A stretch of 64,000 bases of DNA from Halocaridina rubra (GCA_037179515.1 JAXCGZ010001902.1:168501-232500), one strand, 5' to 3'; positions 1 through 38,897 are shown, numbered from the stretch's first letter. The notes: generated from the letters alone by a model not told the origin. A program made the numbers and translations.

Positions 1-113
1 GTTGCACTTCTCTTATAGCCCTTCACATCTGATAAGTCACAACACTCACCATCTCATTTTCTCTACTTTTTGTTTTCTTCGTGCCCAGGCCCAGTGAGGG
101 CATATTTTTTTTT
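1..113 (+). mobile_element. LINE family B, 3' UTR fragment
   Basis: The sequence matches the family B 3' UTR seen at 44200-44330: cttcacatctgataagtca, the actct/catctct stretch, and cttcgtgcccaggccc followed by gagggc. It breaks into a T run before the terminal GGTGTCAC segment. The left end is cut by the window. Confidence 0.6.
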
Positions 114-429
114 CCATCTGGTTAACAATCATATAAAAAAATTAGTTAAAACATCAAAATCATTTGAAAACCTAAAATTTCACTGTTTAATCTTCGTTTT
201 ATGCACCTTTCCATAACTCGTATTTATACCTCATCCAATAGTAATTCTTTGGTATATTCTCTATGTCAAACTCAGGTCATCCACGCCTGGAAAATTTTTA
301 CTTTGGTAAAAATCACTTAAATACATTTCTAGTCAATAATTAAAAATGAGAAAAAACCCAATAAGTTTATGGCCAAAATTTAAAAACTCAGCAAAGCCAC
401 AAGGGGGCTGTTGTTTACTCATATGACGA

Positions 430-1275
430 CAGACACCACTCAGTTCCCAAGTGACTTTCGTGAATCCGCAGATGACTTGAGATTGGCAGGTTCAGGGTAG
501 CGGGGCAGGCAGTCTAGAGAAACTTATGAATGGCCCCCTACAGTACTCAGCAACTTCTCAACATGTGTCTTAAACACATTCACACTAGTAGCAGACACTG
601 ACTCTTCTGGTAAACCAATTTCATGCAGTTACTATTTTCTGCGAGGAAAAGAATTTCCCGCATTCCAGCTTGCTTCTAGTTTTAAATAGTTTTCTGTTGT
701 GTCCTTTTTACTGGTAATATTCAAAATGAAAAATTAGTCAAGTCTTCTCTTAATTTCCTACACTCAAGTGTTATGAGTCTTACTTTCACAAGTAGTTTTG
801 CATAACTCAACCCTCCAAAGCCAGTCACCATCCTTAGGACTCTCCTTTGCAGATTCTCTATCAAGTCAATATCCCATTGCAAATATGGTCTCCAGACCTG
901 ATTGCAGTAATCTAAATTCTGTCCCACCCGTGACTTGTACATCTTCATTATAGATTCGGTGTCCTTACTTTTGAAATTTCTCTTTATAATTCCTTAGATT
1001 CTGTTAGCCTTACTAACCATCATATGCAATGTTGACTTGACTTGAGAGAATGGTGCATGATGACTCCCAAATCTTACTTCTCTTCAAGTGATCTAATTCA
1101 GGTTCCATTTAAGAAGTAGTTGTATTGTTGATTTATAAAACCCGGATGTTTGTATCCACACTTGTTCTCTTTGAAGGCCTTCTGCCAGTCCTCCAACCAT
1201 TTGGTCAGTTTGTCTAAGTCATCCTATACTGTAGACACATCTGTCACAGAAAGAGACTTGATGGGCTGCACAGAG
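430..1275 (-). pseudogene. decayed CR1-like LINE, RT C-terminal region
   Basis: The minus strand encodes scattered pieces of the C-terminal domain found after CR1/L2 reverse transcriptases. DDLDKLTKWLEDWQ-like sequence (about 1235-1190) is followed by NLDYCNQVWRPYLQWDIDLIENLQRR (broken here into NLDYCNQVWRPYL and DLIENLQRR; about 920-840) and a VWN/LPEESVSA-type tail near 610. Several stops and frame changes interrupt it. It is clearly older than and different from family A copies elsewhere in the window. Confidence 0.6.
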
Positions 1276-1282
1276 ACTCAGA

Positions 1283-1850
1283 TTTTTTTTTTCTTATGAG
1301 TGTGACACCGGGACAGGCAAGAAAACTGCCCTCATCAGGCCCATGCACAAAAATACATTGAGATGAAGAAAAAGTTGAAGCTTATTGACAAGGCAGAAAT
1401 AAGAGTGATACACAATAAGAAAAGGACAGGCTGAAAAAATAGGCAAAAGTGATGAAGACCTAGGGATATGGCAGGATTAGGCTCTTAGATAACGATAGAT
1501 CTGCCTTTTAAAGGCAGTTAGGTCATAAAAATTAAGAAAGACAGAAGGAGGAAGTGAGTTCCAGAGTCTGAATGTGGAACGGAAGAAGCATTCACTGCTC
1601 TGACCAATCCGCAAGATGCAAATATCTTCTCAGTACCTGTGAGACGAGGCCACTCGGCAAGTGTTACATGGATTCGGTAGGGGAGGAGAGATGCTACTCG
1701 GCAACTCATCATAGCAACGATGAAAGTAGTAACAATAGAAAAGAATAGGGATGATACCTTATGACGAAGAGAAAGAGAATCCTCATGAGAAGTAAGAGAA
1801 GGGTCATATACAAGTCTGATTGCCTTATAATATTTCTTCCTCAAAATGTG
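1283..1850 (-). mobile_element. LINE family B, 5'-truncated copy
   Basis: On the minus strand this copy ends in a poly(A) tail (T run 1283-1292 on +), preceded by the family's CCCGGTGTCACACTCAT end and a GAGGGCAGTTTTCTTGCC 3' UTR. Upstream it encodes the end of the RT ORF (MMSCRVASLLPYRIHVT and LVRAVNASSVPHS), equivalent to the family B copy near 39200-39330. It lies immediately upstream of the gene X exon at 1868, in its intron. Confidence 0.75.
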
Positions 1851-1867
1851 TTTTCTGTATTTTTCAG

Positions 1868-1919
1868 GCTGGATGAAAGTTTTGTACAGCAGAATTGGTA
1901 TACTGTAATGAGCCTGTCA
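1868..1919 (+). CDS. internal exon, unidentified gene X
   Basis: This is a predicted internal exon. It is preceded by a strong acceptor (a T-rich tract ending tttttcag at 1867) and followed by a GTAAGG donor at 1920. It starts with the last base of a codon and then reads LDESFVQQNWYTVMSLS with no stop. It ends at a codon boundary, which is the phase needed by the next exon at 2287. Upstream exons are not visible: the 430-1850 stretch is filled by two LINE insertions, and more of the gene probably lies left of the window. I do not recognise the protein. Both splice sites and the phase match are read from sequence; membership in one gene is inference. Confidence 0.5.
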
Positions 1920-2286
1920 GTAAGGAGAGTCATTTCTATAGCTATCAGTGTATAGGACATTTGAAATAAAACTCCATCGCAGTCTGAATATGTCTTAGCA
2001 CAATCAGAAAATCCCTTATTTATATCTTTCTAACTTCGAATTACTCTCAGTATATAGTATAGCTAAAATAAGAAAGTTAAGACTTTTCAGGACATTATCT
2101 ATATGTGACATATTACTGAAGGTAGACTGAGCACAATAAATGCTCTCTTTTGTAGATAACTTAGGAAATGGACTAAGAAATAATTTAAATGTAATTTCTT
2201 TCTACCAAGAATTGACATTTTTAAAATGCTTGTTATCTTAAATGCTAAGCTTATGATACTGAAGTATCTTTTATTTTCTCTTTTAG

Positions 2287-2352
2287 AACTCTGTTGCCAA
2301 CAAAGTCAAGAAAGATTATGCTGTCTACAATGTTCTTCAGGCTTTTGTATAA
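2287..2352 (+). CDS. terminal exon, unidentified gene X
   Basis: This is a predicted last exon of the same gene as 1868-1919. A very good acceptor (ttttattttctcttttag) ends at 2286. The exon reads 21 codons ending in KVKKDYAVYNVLQAFV and then a TAA stop. Joined to the preceding exon, the frame stays open across the 367-bp intron. A candidate poly(A) signal AATAAA lies at 2917-2922, which would give a 3' UTR of about 0.6 kb. The joined 38-residue tail looks like a folded, helical protein end, but I cannot assign it to a family. MRPL46 follows on the same strand. Confidence 0.5.
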   Translation, partial: NSVANKVKKDYAVYNVLQAFV

Positions 2353-4727
2353 TCCTAAGTGCATTTTATCGAAGCACAGTAAGTAGCATTTCAGACTTTG
2401 TAGATTGGAAATTAAAACTAGGAACACTTAACTAAGTGAGGGAGAACAAGGATGTCATTCTGTGTAAAGATGTATTAGACATTTATATTTTGCATGCTTG
2501 AACATAGAGGATTTTATTTGGAGGAGTCTGGCCTTTAGTGCGTGTATTTATCATACTCTCGTGTATGGAACAAGGTATGTATTGCACAAGTTGTTTTGCT
2601 CTTAAAGTATCTTTTTCTGAGTTAATTAATGAATACTGTATCTCATTTTTCTCACAACACTGTCACCGAAATAATTATCTAGAAAATATTATTCTTCGGT
2701 ATGTACTGCTTTTAACAGAAATACAACCAGTTGTGTTCTTTTTGTCTTGCATTGGACTATCCTATTATACAGGAAACTACACAGTATTGATATCCAATTA
2801 AATATTCTCATTTATGTTGCTCAGTTTTTGCTATTTACCTTACTAATCTTGATTACTTTTACTATTCTAAATTCTTAAGAGGTACTCTGAGTGCACCCTG
2901 TTATGTTCTGTATTTTAATAAAAATGCATGGACAAGTATATAATTAAATAACAGGAAGGAAACAATATAATTTGTTTGTTTGTTACGAATGGGACTATAT
3001 ATTCCTTTATTTTCTAAATATTTTCTCTCCACCTATATATTTACTTGACTGAATATGTTTATGCATGTGTGCATAAGAAACTGGTAATGGTAGATAATTC
3101 ATTCATGCTGCCTCTATTTCTCTATGTCATCTCTGTAACTCTGGCAGAATTATAATCTTATATGAGAAGGAAATGTTATGCCCATACTTCCCCTCTCCCT
3201 GATTACGTTTTCTACTTCTTGGCTATTGGTATTACATGTGACATAAGGCATCTTCTTTTGGTATAGCTTTCTTTTATGTCCACCACACACTATTCAAGTG
3301 TAACTTTTATACTTCCTTTCTCATACAGTATAGACAGTGGATTTATAGCTTTAGAAATCATAATGTTTTATGATGTTTGTGTAGTCTCTATATATATGCC
3401 TTGCAGTACTTGCACATAGATATCTAGAAAGCAAAGGGATGCATTATTTCCTAGGAAAACTGTAGAACTTATATAAAAAGTAGCCCAAAGTATTACACTG
3501 TTTCTTATGGTTCTTAAAATTACGTTGGATATATATGGTGAAGGAAAAATTGGTTTGCTTCTAAGAATTTGAAATGTTACTAGGGTAGACTAAAATATTA
3601 TGAAATGGGTCATGAAATCTCATAAGACTCAGAAATAACAGTCAGTCATTTGGTTAGAAAGATTTAAGTACAGTAGACGCTAGTGCCAAGCTGTTGACTA
3701 GTCTGTTGCTCTACCTGGTGACTGAAGATGATAAAATAGCCTCTGGATATGATGTGTCAATAGCTCTTTATCGTTAGATAATCAATTACTGGATGACTAA
3801 AGCTTCTCATTCATGATCAAGTACTTGCACTGGAAGAGATTATGGATTAGAAAATAAAACTTTCTATACCTTGTTGTTCATTTAGCTTTTGCATCATAAA
3901 TTTACTTTTACTTAGAAATGCACAGTATTTATAAAAAGAACCTGTTTTTCCTCCAAATATGCCTGTGTACTAAATACAGTATATATTTGTAGACGTACTT
4001 AAAATTTTTATGAATTATGTTATTTATTACCAATTTTTATCTTTTATGACTTTATTTGTAAAATTATTTTTATTTGCTAGCTTAAGTTTATGTTCATAGA
4101 AATGGAAGTAACAACACTTCTTAATATAGCATAGAATTTCCTTTTGATTTTTTATGGAATGGACAGTTTTGCTTTTTCACTCTAGTATCCTTTATTAATG
4201 TGTGTATGTGAGTGGTATTTTTCCTTCTGTCCTCATGTTAATAATTTAATTAACCCCCAAAACATAAATTTTTAGTCTATATAATAAAAAGCTGATATGA
4301 TTTAAGAACTGGTATTCTATGATTGCGCTAACTCTGTAAAGTGTAAGTTCAGTTGGCATTTTCTTACTGATCCTCATACGGCAATTTTGCAAGGAGTCAT
4401 TTGTGTGTGCTATCTGTGATTCTAGGTAAGGAATATCTTAAGGCTTTGATGGTCAACCATTGCTTTTTGGCTTTCAGCATGCCCTGTCTTTCTCTTTCTT
4501 CATATTTAGAATCTCATAAAATTTCTGAGTCAAATGTCATCTATAGTTTTCTCTGTCATTGCAGTTACTCTCACAGACTTCTTATATTGGAACAATCCTC
4601 TTGTAGCTCTAACCTAGTCATGTTCTGTATTATAACTTTTTTAAGGAACACTTTCTCAGTCATATGATAACTCTCCCTCTTCATTCTAAAAACTTAAACA
4701 AGGGCAGAAATCAATGAGAGTGTAATA
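2353..4727. other. AT-rich intergenic stretch, nothing recognised
   Basis: About 2.4 kb of low-GC DNA with no credible exon, RNA gene or transposon motif apart from the gene X poly(A) candidate. A GTAAGG after attctag at 4431 looks like a donor, but no convincing exon precedes it. The unseen 5' end of MRPL46 probably lies between here and 8889. Confidence 0.5.
2917..2922 (+). promoter_or_regulatory. candidate poly(A) signal of gene X
   Basis: An AATAAA hexamer sits 565 bp after the gene X stop codon in AT-rich DNA. It is the first perfect hexamer I noticed after the stop. The assignment is positional only. Confidence 0.25.
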
Positions 4728-4796
4728 CAGTAACTCCTCACTATATCGCGATTTACCTACCGCGAATTCAGTGCATCGCTGTTTTTTTGGCGAGCA

Positions 4797-5334
<538 letters not shown>

Positions 5335-5692
5335 CCAAATAAGCACATTACATATGTGAAAACATATAACTCACAGTATTGCACCATGTGAAATACTGTA
5401 CGATAGTGTACACTGTATTGGCGTCTTGGAAAACGCAAAAGGTCGCACCTAAGTGAGATAGTACACGGGATGCTATTGGATGATGGGTGGGAGACGACGA
5501 ATCACAGAATTGTTTTTCTGTATGTTCTGTATCATGGGATCTGATTGACCTTTGATTGAAGCTTGGTTCTCCCAGCATCTTCCATTGTCTCGCCTCACCC
5601 GTTCAGTTTACTCACGTGTGCGCCATTCGCATTGTGCTTCTTAATACGTTGTGCTTGTGATTTTGTGAAACTTTTGTATTTCAACCCCTGCA

Positions 5693-6679
5693 ATGCCTCC
5701 CAAGCGTCCTTCATCTTCCAAGGCTTCTGGTAGTAAGCTTAAGTGGCAAAGGAAGATGTTGACTATAAGAGAAAAGGTAAAACTATTAGATATGTTGAAG
5801 GAAGGAAGAAGGTTCTCGGATGTCGGCCGCCATTTCGGCATCAACAAATCTACTGTTCTATACATCAAGAAGGACGAGGCAAATATCAGGAAAACAGTGA
5901 CTATTACTCTTAATAAAACAGCGAAAAGGGTCATAACACTCCGCAATAAGATAATAGTGCAGATGGAATGTGCTTTGGCCCTGTGGATTGCTGATTGTAG
6001 GAAGAAGAACATCAGCTTAGACATGAGTGTCATACAAACAAAGGCGAAGAAGCTGTATGAGATATTCACTGCAAAGGAACCCGACGACGACAGTGGTGAC
6101 CGTGAGGAGGAGGAGAAAGAAGAAATGGACGACCCACAACCAGGACCATCCAGTGATTCTCCACCGATGAAACCATCGTTCGTTGCAAGCAAGGGATGGT
6201 TCGCCAAAATTAAAAAATGGTTTGGCCTAAACAGCTTTTCGGTGCATGGCGAAGCTGCCTCTACAGATACAGCTGCAGCTGCAGAATATGTAAAGAACGA
6301 CTTCAAGAAAATTATCGAGGAAGGCGATTATGCTCCTGAGCAAGTATTTAACATGGATGAGACTGGGTTATTTTGGAAGAGAATGGCGTCTCGCACTTTT
6401 CTTTTCAAGGAAGAAGCTAAAGCTCCAGGATTTAAAGCGCACAAAGACCGTGTTACCCTTGTCATGTGCGGGAATGCTGCGGGCTTTATGTTAAAGCCTG
6501 GGCTTATCTACAAGTCAAAGAACCCTAGGTCTTTAAACAATAGAAACAAGAATCTGCTGCCAGTGTATTGGATGCATAACCCTATGGCCTGGATCACGAA
6601 AAGCCTCACATCGGACTGGTTTTACCAATGTTTTATCCCTCAGGTCAAAGTTTATCTTTCGGCTGAGGTCTTTAAATGA
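5693..6679 (+). pseudogene. Tigger/jerky-type transposase, truncated
   Basis: A 328-codon frame starts MPPKRPSSSKASGSK. An N-terminal CENP-B/Psq-like helix-turn-helix is at about 20-70 (TIREKVKLLDMLKEGRRFSDV, quoted as REKVKLLDMLKEG; HFGINKSTVLYIKK). A Tc5/CENP-B-type second DNA-binding part spans about 80-180, ending GWFAKIKKWFGL. The DDE domain starts at about 210 with the first catalytic Asp in FNMDETGLFWK and continues LLPVYWMHNP to FIPQVKVYL. It stops before the second Asp block (DNAPxHP), so it cannot be a complete transposase. Family members are usually 450-550 aa. Confidence 0.85.
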
Positions 6680-7760
6680 GTTCCCAAGGTTATGCAATTT
6701 AAGCATTTGAATCACCCCTGGTCCATTGTATGAAGTAGTGAAGTTGTATTTGGCGGTAGGAACACAACTTTTATATTCGGGTTCAAATCGGCAATTGACG
6801 AAGGATGGGCTGGTGCAATATCCAATACGAGAAAAAATTTGAAGGATATATCCTGACTTTTGCATTAAACTTCTAACTCTTTTCGGATATGAGTCAACAA
6901 ATAATCTTTAGAAATACTTCCAGTCAGCCATCCCTTCTTATTTGCGTACCAGTGCACTGGAAGTAACTGTTTATAATAACCCTTCAGTGCACAAGGGTTT
7001 TCCAAGTGATAAATCATTACAGGCTTCAGCTTCAGGTCGCCCTCAGTGTTAGAACTAAGCATCAAAGTAAAGCGATCTTTTGTTGCCTTGTAGCCTGAAG
7101 CACATGTTTCTTCAAATGAAATATAAGTCCTGTCTGGCATTCTTTTCCATTATAAGGCAGTTTCGTCCATATTAATGATCTGCATAGCTGTATATCCCCC
7201 TTTTTCTATGATAGAAAAAGGGGGATATTCAGTTTGCTAGGAAATCGCTTTGCCGCCTCCAAATCAACTGATGCACTCTCGCCTTGTGGTTTGCGTGATA
7301 TCCAATCCTGTGATGAATGTTCGCAAACCAGCCAGGGCTAGCTGCAAAGGGTTTCACTTCGCTTTCTAGCTGCGACTTCAAATGTCCATAAACCTCACTC
7401 ACTCTTTCTTTCACAACACTGTATGGCATGTTTGTTTTTTGTTTGATCTTTATGGTCATCCATGTAGATAACATCTTTTCCATTCTTTCCATAGCATCCG
7501 ATCTCGCATACGAAGACTTCGCCGAACTTAAAAGAACACCAGCTTTTGCTCTTTTCTTTATATATTCCTCATTTTCACGGATGGTATGCAACGTGCTTTC
7601 AGTGAGTTGCATCAACTGTTTTATAACAGCTATACTCTCACCACGCTAATAATGGGCCAACACTTTCAGTTTTAACTCAAAGTTTATAGACTTTCTCACT
7701 ATTTTGGGAGAAGGAGCACTTCCATAATTTTTTCTTGGTCGTTTACTGGTCATGATAGAT
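6680..7760 (-). pseudogene. second Tigger-like transposase, inverted and decayed
   Basis: On the minus strand the reading starts MTSKRPRKNYGSAPSPKIV at about 7752. After one stop it continues through ESIAVIKQLMQLTEST, the ASPGWFANIHHRIG block, INMDETAL (first DDE Asp, near 7165), ISFEETCASGYKATKDRFTL, and LLPVHWYANKKGWLTG. It ends with LDIAPAHP and VVFLPPNTTSLL around the second Asp (6750-6830). Several stops and frameshifts break it. It is a different Tigger lineage from the neighbouring + strand copy, and the two meet tail to tail at about 6680. Confidence 0.75.
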
Positions 7761-8888
7761 GAATAAAAATATCACAAAAAAGCGCAGGAAACTCAAAGTT
7801 TACCCACAACAACAGTTAGAACAAACGCTATATCCACATGGTATGCTGGGTGAAGCAAGACTGAAGCACATGGCCGCGTGGCGGGAAATTGGATAGGAGG
7901 TGGACACCTAGTCTCTAAACTGTACCACGTTTTTTCTCACCCGTGTTATTCTTGTAATTTGAATTATAATATTATTATTGAGGACGTGCATTTTTCCATA
8001 TTCGCATACTAAACTCATGTAAAGAGAGAGGTGACTGTATATGTGTGTGTGTGTTTTTTTGATATTGTCTTTAATGTTGTTAGCCACTTTTCTCTTAGTC
8101 TTACATATTTCATATGTAGACACCACTTATAATGCACCTTTAGATTACAATAGAATTCTCCACAATCTTTGTGAATTAGTGACACATACACTCACATGGC
8201 CGTTTTAGTTAGTTGCACATTGCAGGTTATGCTTATCTCTAGTAGAGGAATACTCTGTATAAGATATATGAAAATTATAAATTATCATGAGCCTTCATTC
8301 CCTCTCAAAGAAGTCTTTAACATTCCATGTTCGCCAGTCTTAGGTTCTGTATTTGTAATAGTTTTTTTTAGGATGTAAGGAAGCTCAGAGAAAAGTGCAT
8401 TTTGAAACATACTTTTTAAGTGTCCAGACAGCCCATGAAAACCCACCCTTCTTGGAAGTATTGGTCTCTCAAATTGGATCGAGAGACCATCATTTGCGTC
8501 ACATTAGATGAAGGAGGGCAGGGTAGTTTTTCTGAAGTCTCTTATTTGAATTTTGTCCCACATAATCCGAAGAGCCTGTAAAACAAATCGCCGAAACGGA
8601 CATGTAGCTGAAACTTTAAGTTCCGTGTCTCTTTGCGTTCTGGTGGCAGCATAACAATCCCCAAAGAGATAGTCTTCACATGCTGCATGGCGTCTCAGAA
8701 TTATATGCTTTTCTCTCATCAAAGTGCCTCTTTAATCAAATTCTGTGCTCCTTTTTGATACTGGTTTGTCAATATATAACCTCTGAAAGTTTGTGTTAAT
8801 GATACTGGTTTGTCAATATCTATAACTTGTGAAAGTTTGTGTTACCATATTTAAATTATTTTATTGTGGTTATGTTATTTCCCAACAG
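7761..8888. other. intergenic stretch before MRPL46 exon
   Basis: No exon or transposon core could be confirmed here. A frame at 8196 (MAVLVSCTLQ, then GT at 8226) could in principle splice in phase to the alternative MRPL46 acceptor ending at 8896, but its donor is poor and it lacks the Arg-rich character of a presequence. Near-duplicate phrases (gatactggtttgtcaatat at about 8757 and 8799) mark a small 42-bp tandem duplication. Confidence 0.35.
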
Positions 8889-34894
<26,006 letters not shown>

Positions 34895-35297
34895 AGACTT
34901 AGAAAAAAAAAAAAAAGTTTGTAACCAGAAAATATGTTGAAAAGTGTATTAAGGAGAAATAAGATTGGAGTGAAGTTTTGTCATTTTGTTTAAAAATTTC
35001 TAAGAAGTTTTGGATCTTGTTTGATGTAAATTATACATAGATATTTCATAATTCTGATATTTTCATTTACATTTCCTTTTGAATAAGATGTCGTCATGGA
35101 GTTTCAGCTAAAAACTACAAACATTGTTTTATTAGCACTGTCTGTACGAACTTAGCTTATGTAAAATAACTCATATTCATTATTTATAAACTTTGATTAG
35201 CATAGTTTCTGCTTTATAGCCTAGTCTTATTGTTACCTTCATATGTTTTACAGCAGGAAGTTTGTGTAATTACTCTATCAATTCTAAGATTGTGCCT

Positions 35298-35303
35298 AAT
35301 AAA
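35298..35303 (+). promoter_or_regulatory. MRPL46: candidate poly(A) signal of MRPL46
   Basis: An AATAAA hexamer lies 404 bp after the MRPL46 stop in unique AT-rich DNA. A 3' UTR of about 420 nt is plausible for this gene. The assignment rests on position only. Confidence 0.45.
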
Positions 35304-36982
35304 ATTCGTCCCTGATTTCAGAAAAGGCTGCTAATTTATGCTTTATGCACATTTTCTTTTGGAATCCATGCTTCTTCTTAAGTCTCTCTTTCTCTCTGGT
35401 GGAGACATAGCCAGTCTGATATTAAGTCTCTTTAAAAAAAAAAAACCTGGAACATTAGTTTTAGCCATATGTTCACGTTGGTAATCCATTTTACGGCCTT
35501 TTGGTTGATGCAGGTGTAGGTAACAACTCACAGAGACCAGAATAAATATGCTTTCCCTTCCTTAAATGCTACCAAGCCAGAAAGCAACATTATATCTCTC
35601 AAGAGTGAGAAGAAAAATCACTTTGATTATGCTTACAGATACCAGATAAGTTATTTCTCCTTTACCAAATATTCTCTCAACTTAGTTGATTAAATGGAAC
35701 ATGAAAATATCTTTTACTTAGATCTGTGCAAAGTTTAATTTAGAAAATGTTACATTCAGGTGTATTAGTGTGAAGTCTTTATGCCTTTATCTCTGTATGT
35801 CAGGACCACAGTTGGTGTGTGACTTTGTGAAGAATTCTTGTTATATTTCATTTAAGTCATGTCAAAGATATGTTTGCAGTATTTATTGACCTCTTATTAA
35901 ACTAAAATATATCATTAACAATGTTCAGCACTTATTTACTTCCAATAGAATGGTAAAAGAATAATATATACATACCTGAAATGAATGACAAACTGATGAA
36001 ATATCAACATTTATGGAATGGATAATATTCTCTTACAGGCCCACCCACCCACTTGTCCCCTTATCAGCCATGTTGTATATATGTACACCAGAAAACTTTA
36101 CTCCAGTGGGCGTTGGCCTTCACATGTATGTGCTCTGTAGGGTCTTGTGTCATGGATTTAATATATTTGAAATTCAGTTATTTACTCCCATGTGGGGCCC
36201 CACCCTTTGCTCAAATGTATTGGCCTCTAGATGTATGTACCCTATAGGATCTGCTGCAAGGATTAGTTTTGCCTTCAGTAGAATGTTGACTGCGATGAGT
36301 CCTTATTCAGGGTATGAAAGTATGACTAATGTTGTTTTCTTGAAGGTTTCCCAGGGTTTAATACTTGCATTGTTACAAATAATTATCACAGTATCTTGTT
36401 AATATCTTTAATTGGATAATTGGTTTAATATTAAGAAAATTTGTTTTGAATATTTACCTTTGAGGTTCAATCTGTCAGATATCAATATACTAAGTATAAC
36501 TCAAATCTGTCTTGTTAGCAAACACCACGTGACATTTCAAGTGAGCTTCTTAAAAGCTAAATGCTGAAACATAGTACTTTGCGTTTAAGTAGAATAATAA
36601 TTTACCTGTTCATAACGAATACTCTGTAAATAACTCCTGTATTAGCCAACTTTTAACAGATGTACAGTTGTCCCACAAATACGATTTTGAATATATGCAG
36701 CTGAAAAATAATAATGAAAAAATATATTCAGAACTGTTTTCACCCAAGATATACAAAGCAAAACTACTGTACTGTTTTTACCTAAATTTAAATTGTACTG
36801 GGTAAAGTCTAAGAATTTTTATGTATCCTAGGCATTATTTAAAGTATACAGGAGGTTGGGAATAGGTTATATGTAAAGTACTGACACGTTCATATTATGG
36901 TCTAAAACATGGGCAGTTTTTAACTTATGTGGGGGTGGTGGAATTAATAGACCTAGTAAAATGAGGGACAATTGTATATATG
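35304..36982. other. intergenic DNA downstream of MRPL46
   Basis: AT-rich, with one 129-codon frame at 36013-36402 that has no recognisable domain and contains two loosely similar 70-bp segments (ccttcacatgtatgtgctctgtagg and cctctagatgtatgtaccctatagg regions). No gene is called. Confidence 0.4.
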
Positions 36983-37440
36983 CAGTCGTCCCTTACCTCC
37001 CGCGAAGAAATCTTCCGCGTACTTGAGTACATGCAAATGAAAGAAAAATAAAAAAAAAATCTGAAAATCTACAAAACTAATGTGGTGTAAGTGTGAAACG
37101 AAATACAGTATTAAATTTCATGTGCACAACGAAATTCATCATGGTGGCCAATTATGGTGGGAGAGAGCAAGCGTGTGAACCGCATGAAGCAGTCTTTGTA
37201 GCGCAAGCTTGTGACTGAGATGTGTTGATTAGTGCGTTGCCTTCATAGCATATGTGGTGTTTATTTTCTTGTTCACGATTTTGCAGTCTGTGACGAGTAT
37301 TATTATTATTTTTGAGAAGTATGAACTTTAGTTTTCATAATTGTGTGATGCGTGACAATGTCAGCATCCCAAGTAGCACGAAAATGGAGAAAACATGAAT
37401 CTATCATTTGCTGAATTAAGCTACTTGAAAATTTTTTTTT
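36983..37440 (+). pseudogene. Tigger-like 5' fragment
   Basis: A terminal-repeat-like GCAGTCGTCCCTTACCTCCC with a following cgcgaag/cgcgtact block starts at about 36985. At 37360 a reading MSASQVARKWRKHES, stop, IKLLENF matches the start of a Tigger transposase helix-turn-helix. The rest of the transposase is absent. Confidence 0.5.
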
Positions 37441-37708
37441 TTAGCAATACTAGTGTTTTGCCTGCATTATCTCCCAAGTTCGTGAAAGTGTTTGTGAAAA
37501 CCAAGGGAGCATTACATTTTTTATTAAAGAATATATGCCATTTTTTATTTATTTATGACAGAGATAATCCTTCTGACATGTTGTCAGAGGGATTAGGTTA
37601 GCTAGTCTCATTTTCCCTTAAAATCTATGTTGTTAACATTATCATCTCAGACTTTACCTTTTGGTAAGTGTCAACTTAATATTTATGTACTTATATATTT
37701 CATACAGA

Positions 37709-38897
37709 TCCTGTTGAAGTTATGAACTTAGTTGTTAATGTAGCACGGGAGAGAAAGTGTAGGATTTTGAATATGGGAGACTTTAATAATAGAGATATAT
37801 ATTGGAAGAATTTAGACCCGCACAGTGGGGAGGATTATTTTGGGTCAGTATTCTTAGTTTGTGTACAAGTAAATTTCCTGGACCATTGCGTACTGGAACC
37901 AATGAGGGCAAGGGGTGGGGATGAGTACACTGCTGATAATATTCACAGATGATATGTTGAATATTGGCAAAATTGAGTATGAGCCACCAAAAGGAAAAAG
38001 TGACGACTGTGTGCTGCTGATGGAGTATGTAATCGAAGATGCTGTGCCTGAAAGTAAGGTAACTGAGAAGGAAACAAGGAGGATCTATCCAAAATTAATG
38101 ATCTTTTGCAGTTATTGACTGGATGACACTATTTAACAACAAATCTGCAAGAGATGTAGGAAATCTAATGAGAGGAATATGAGAAGAGAGTAAGCTGTTA
38201 CAAACCATCCGCCAATATGGGAGTTATTAATGCAAAAGAGAAATGGTTCAATAATGAGAATGAGTGCAAGTGTAAGAGAGCTAAGGACCTGAGATACAAA
38301 TGCTGGAATAGGTATAGGAGGACGAAAAGTGTAAATGCCAGGTAGACTACATGTGAGAAAGAAATGGTTACCTAAATTAAAGAAGAGAGGTGAAGAGGAA
38401 TAATAAAAGGGATATTCGTAGGAAAACTTAAAAAAATTCCAAAATTTTGCATAGCTTTGTTAGGAAAATTGAAGGTCAAAGAACAACTTTTAAAGTTAAT
38501 GAAATGAGATGGAATCATCGCTAAAACATGAAGGGATCTGTGAAGAATTGAATAAGGAGTTTCAGTCGGTATTTACAGTAGAAAATACTCCACTTCCTCA
38601 GATTGCACAGATAAGAGATCATGGGCACGTATTAGGGAACAGCGTCTTTTCAGCTAAAGGTATGCAAAGCCTTGATGGAGTCAGATCCTCATAAAGCTAT
38701 GGGTCCTGATAACATATATCCTTACGTACTTAAAAAATGCGCTAAGCCATTATATGTGGCATTTTGCATCATATTTGAAAAGTTGTTGGAATCTGGGTAG
38801 ATTCCAGGATGCTGGAAACAAGCAAATGTAGTACCTATCTTCAAAAAGGAAAGGAGAGAGACAGTTCTAATGTATTGGCCTGTTTCCTTGACCAGCA
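37709..38897 (+). pseudogene. old LINE family A copy, left part
   Basis: Begins inside the endonuclease (VEVMNLVVNVARERKCRIL, GDFNNRDIYW) and continues through EPPKGKSDD, the basic linker and CEELNKEFQSVFTVENTP to VVPIFKKERR-like sequence. It carries many stops and frameshifts, so it is much older than the copies in MRPL46. A LINE B copy has inserted at 38898, within the segment equivalent to SLTSIVCKV. Confidence 0.8.

Noticed and set aside
8196..8378. Frame MAVLVSCTLQ... as MRPL46 exon 1
   Set aside because: The donor (GTTATG) is weak and the peptide lacks presequence features; not supported enough to join.
36013..36402. 129-codon + strand frame downstream of MRPL46
   Set aside because: No recognisable domain or splice sites; it looks like chance or degraded repeat.
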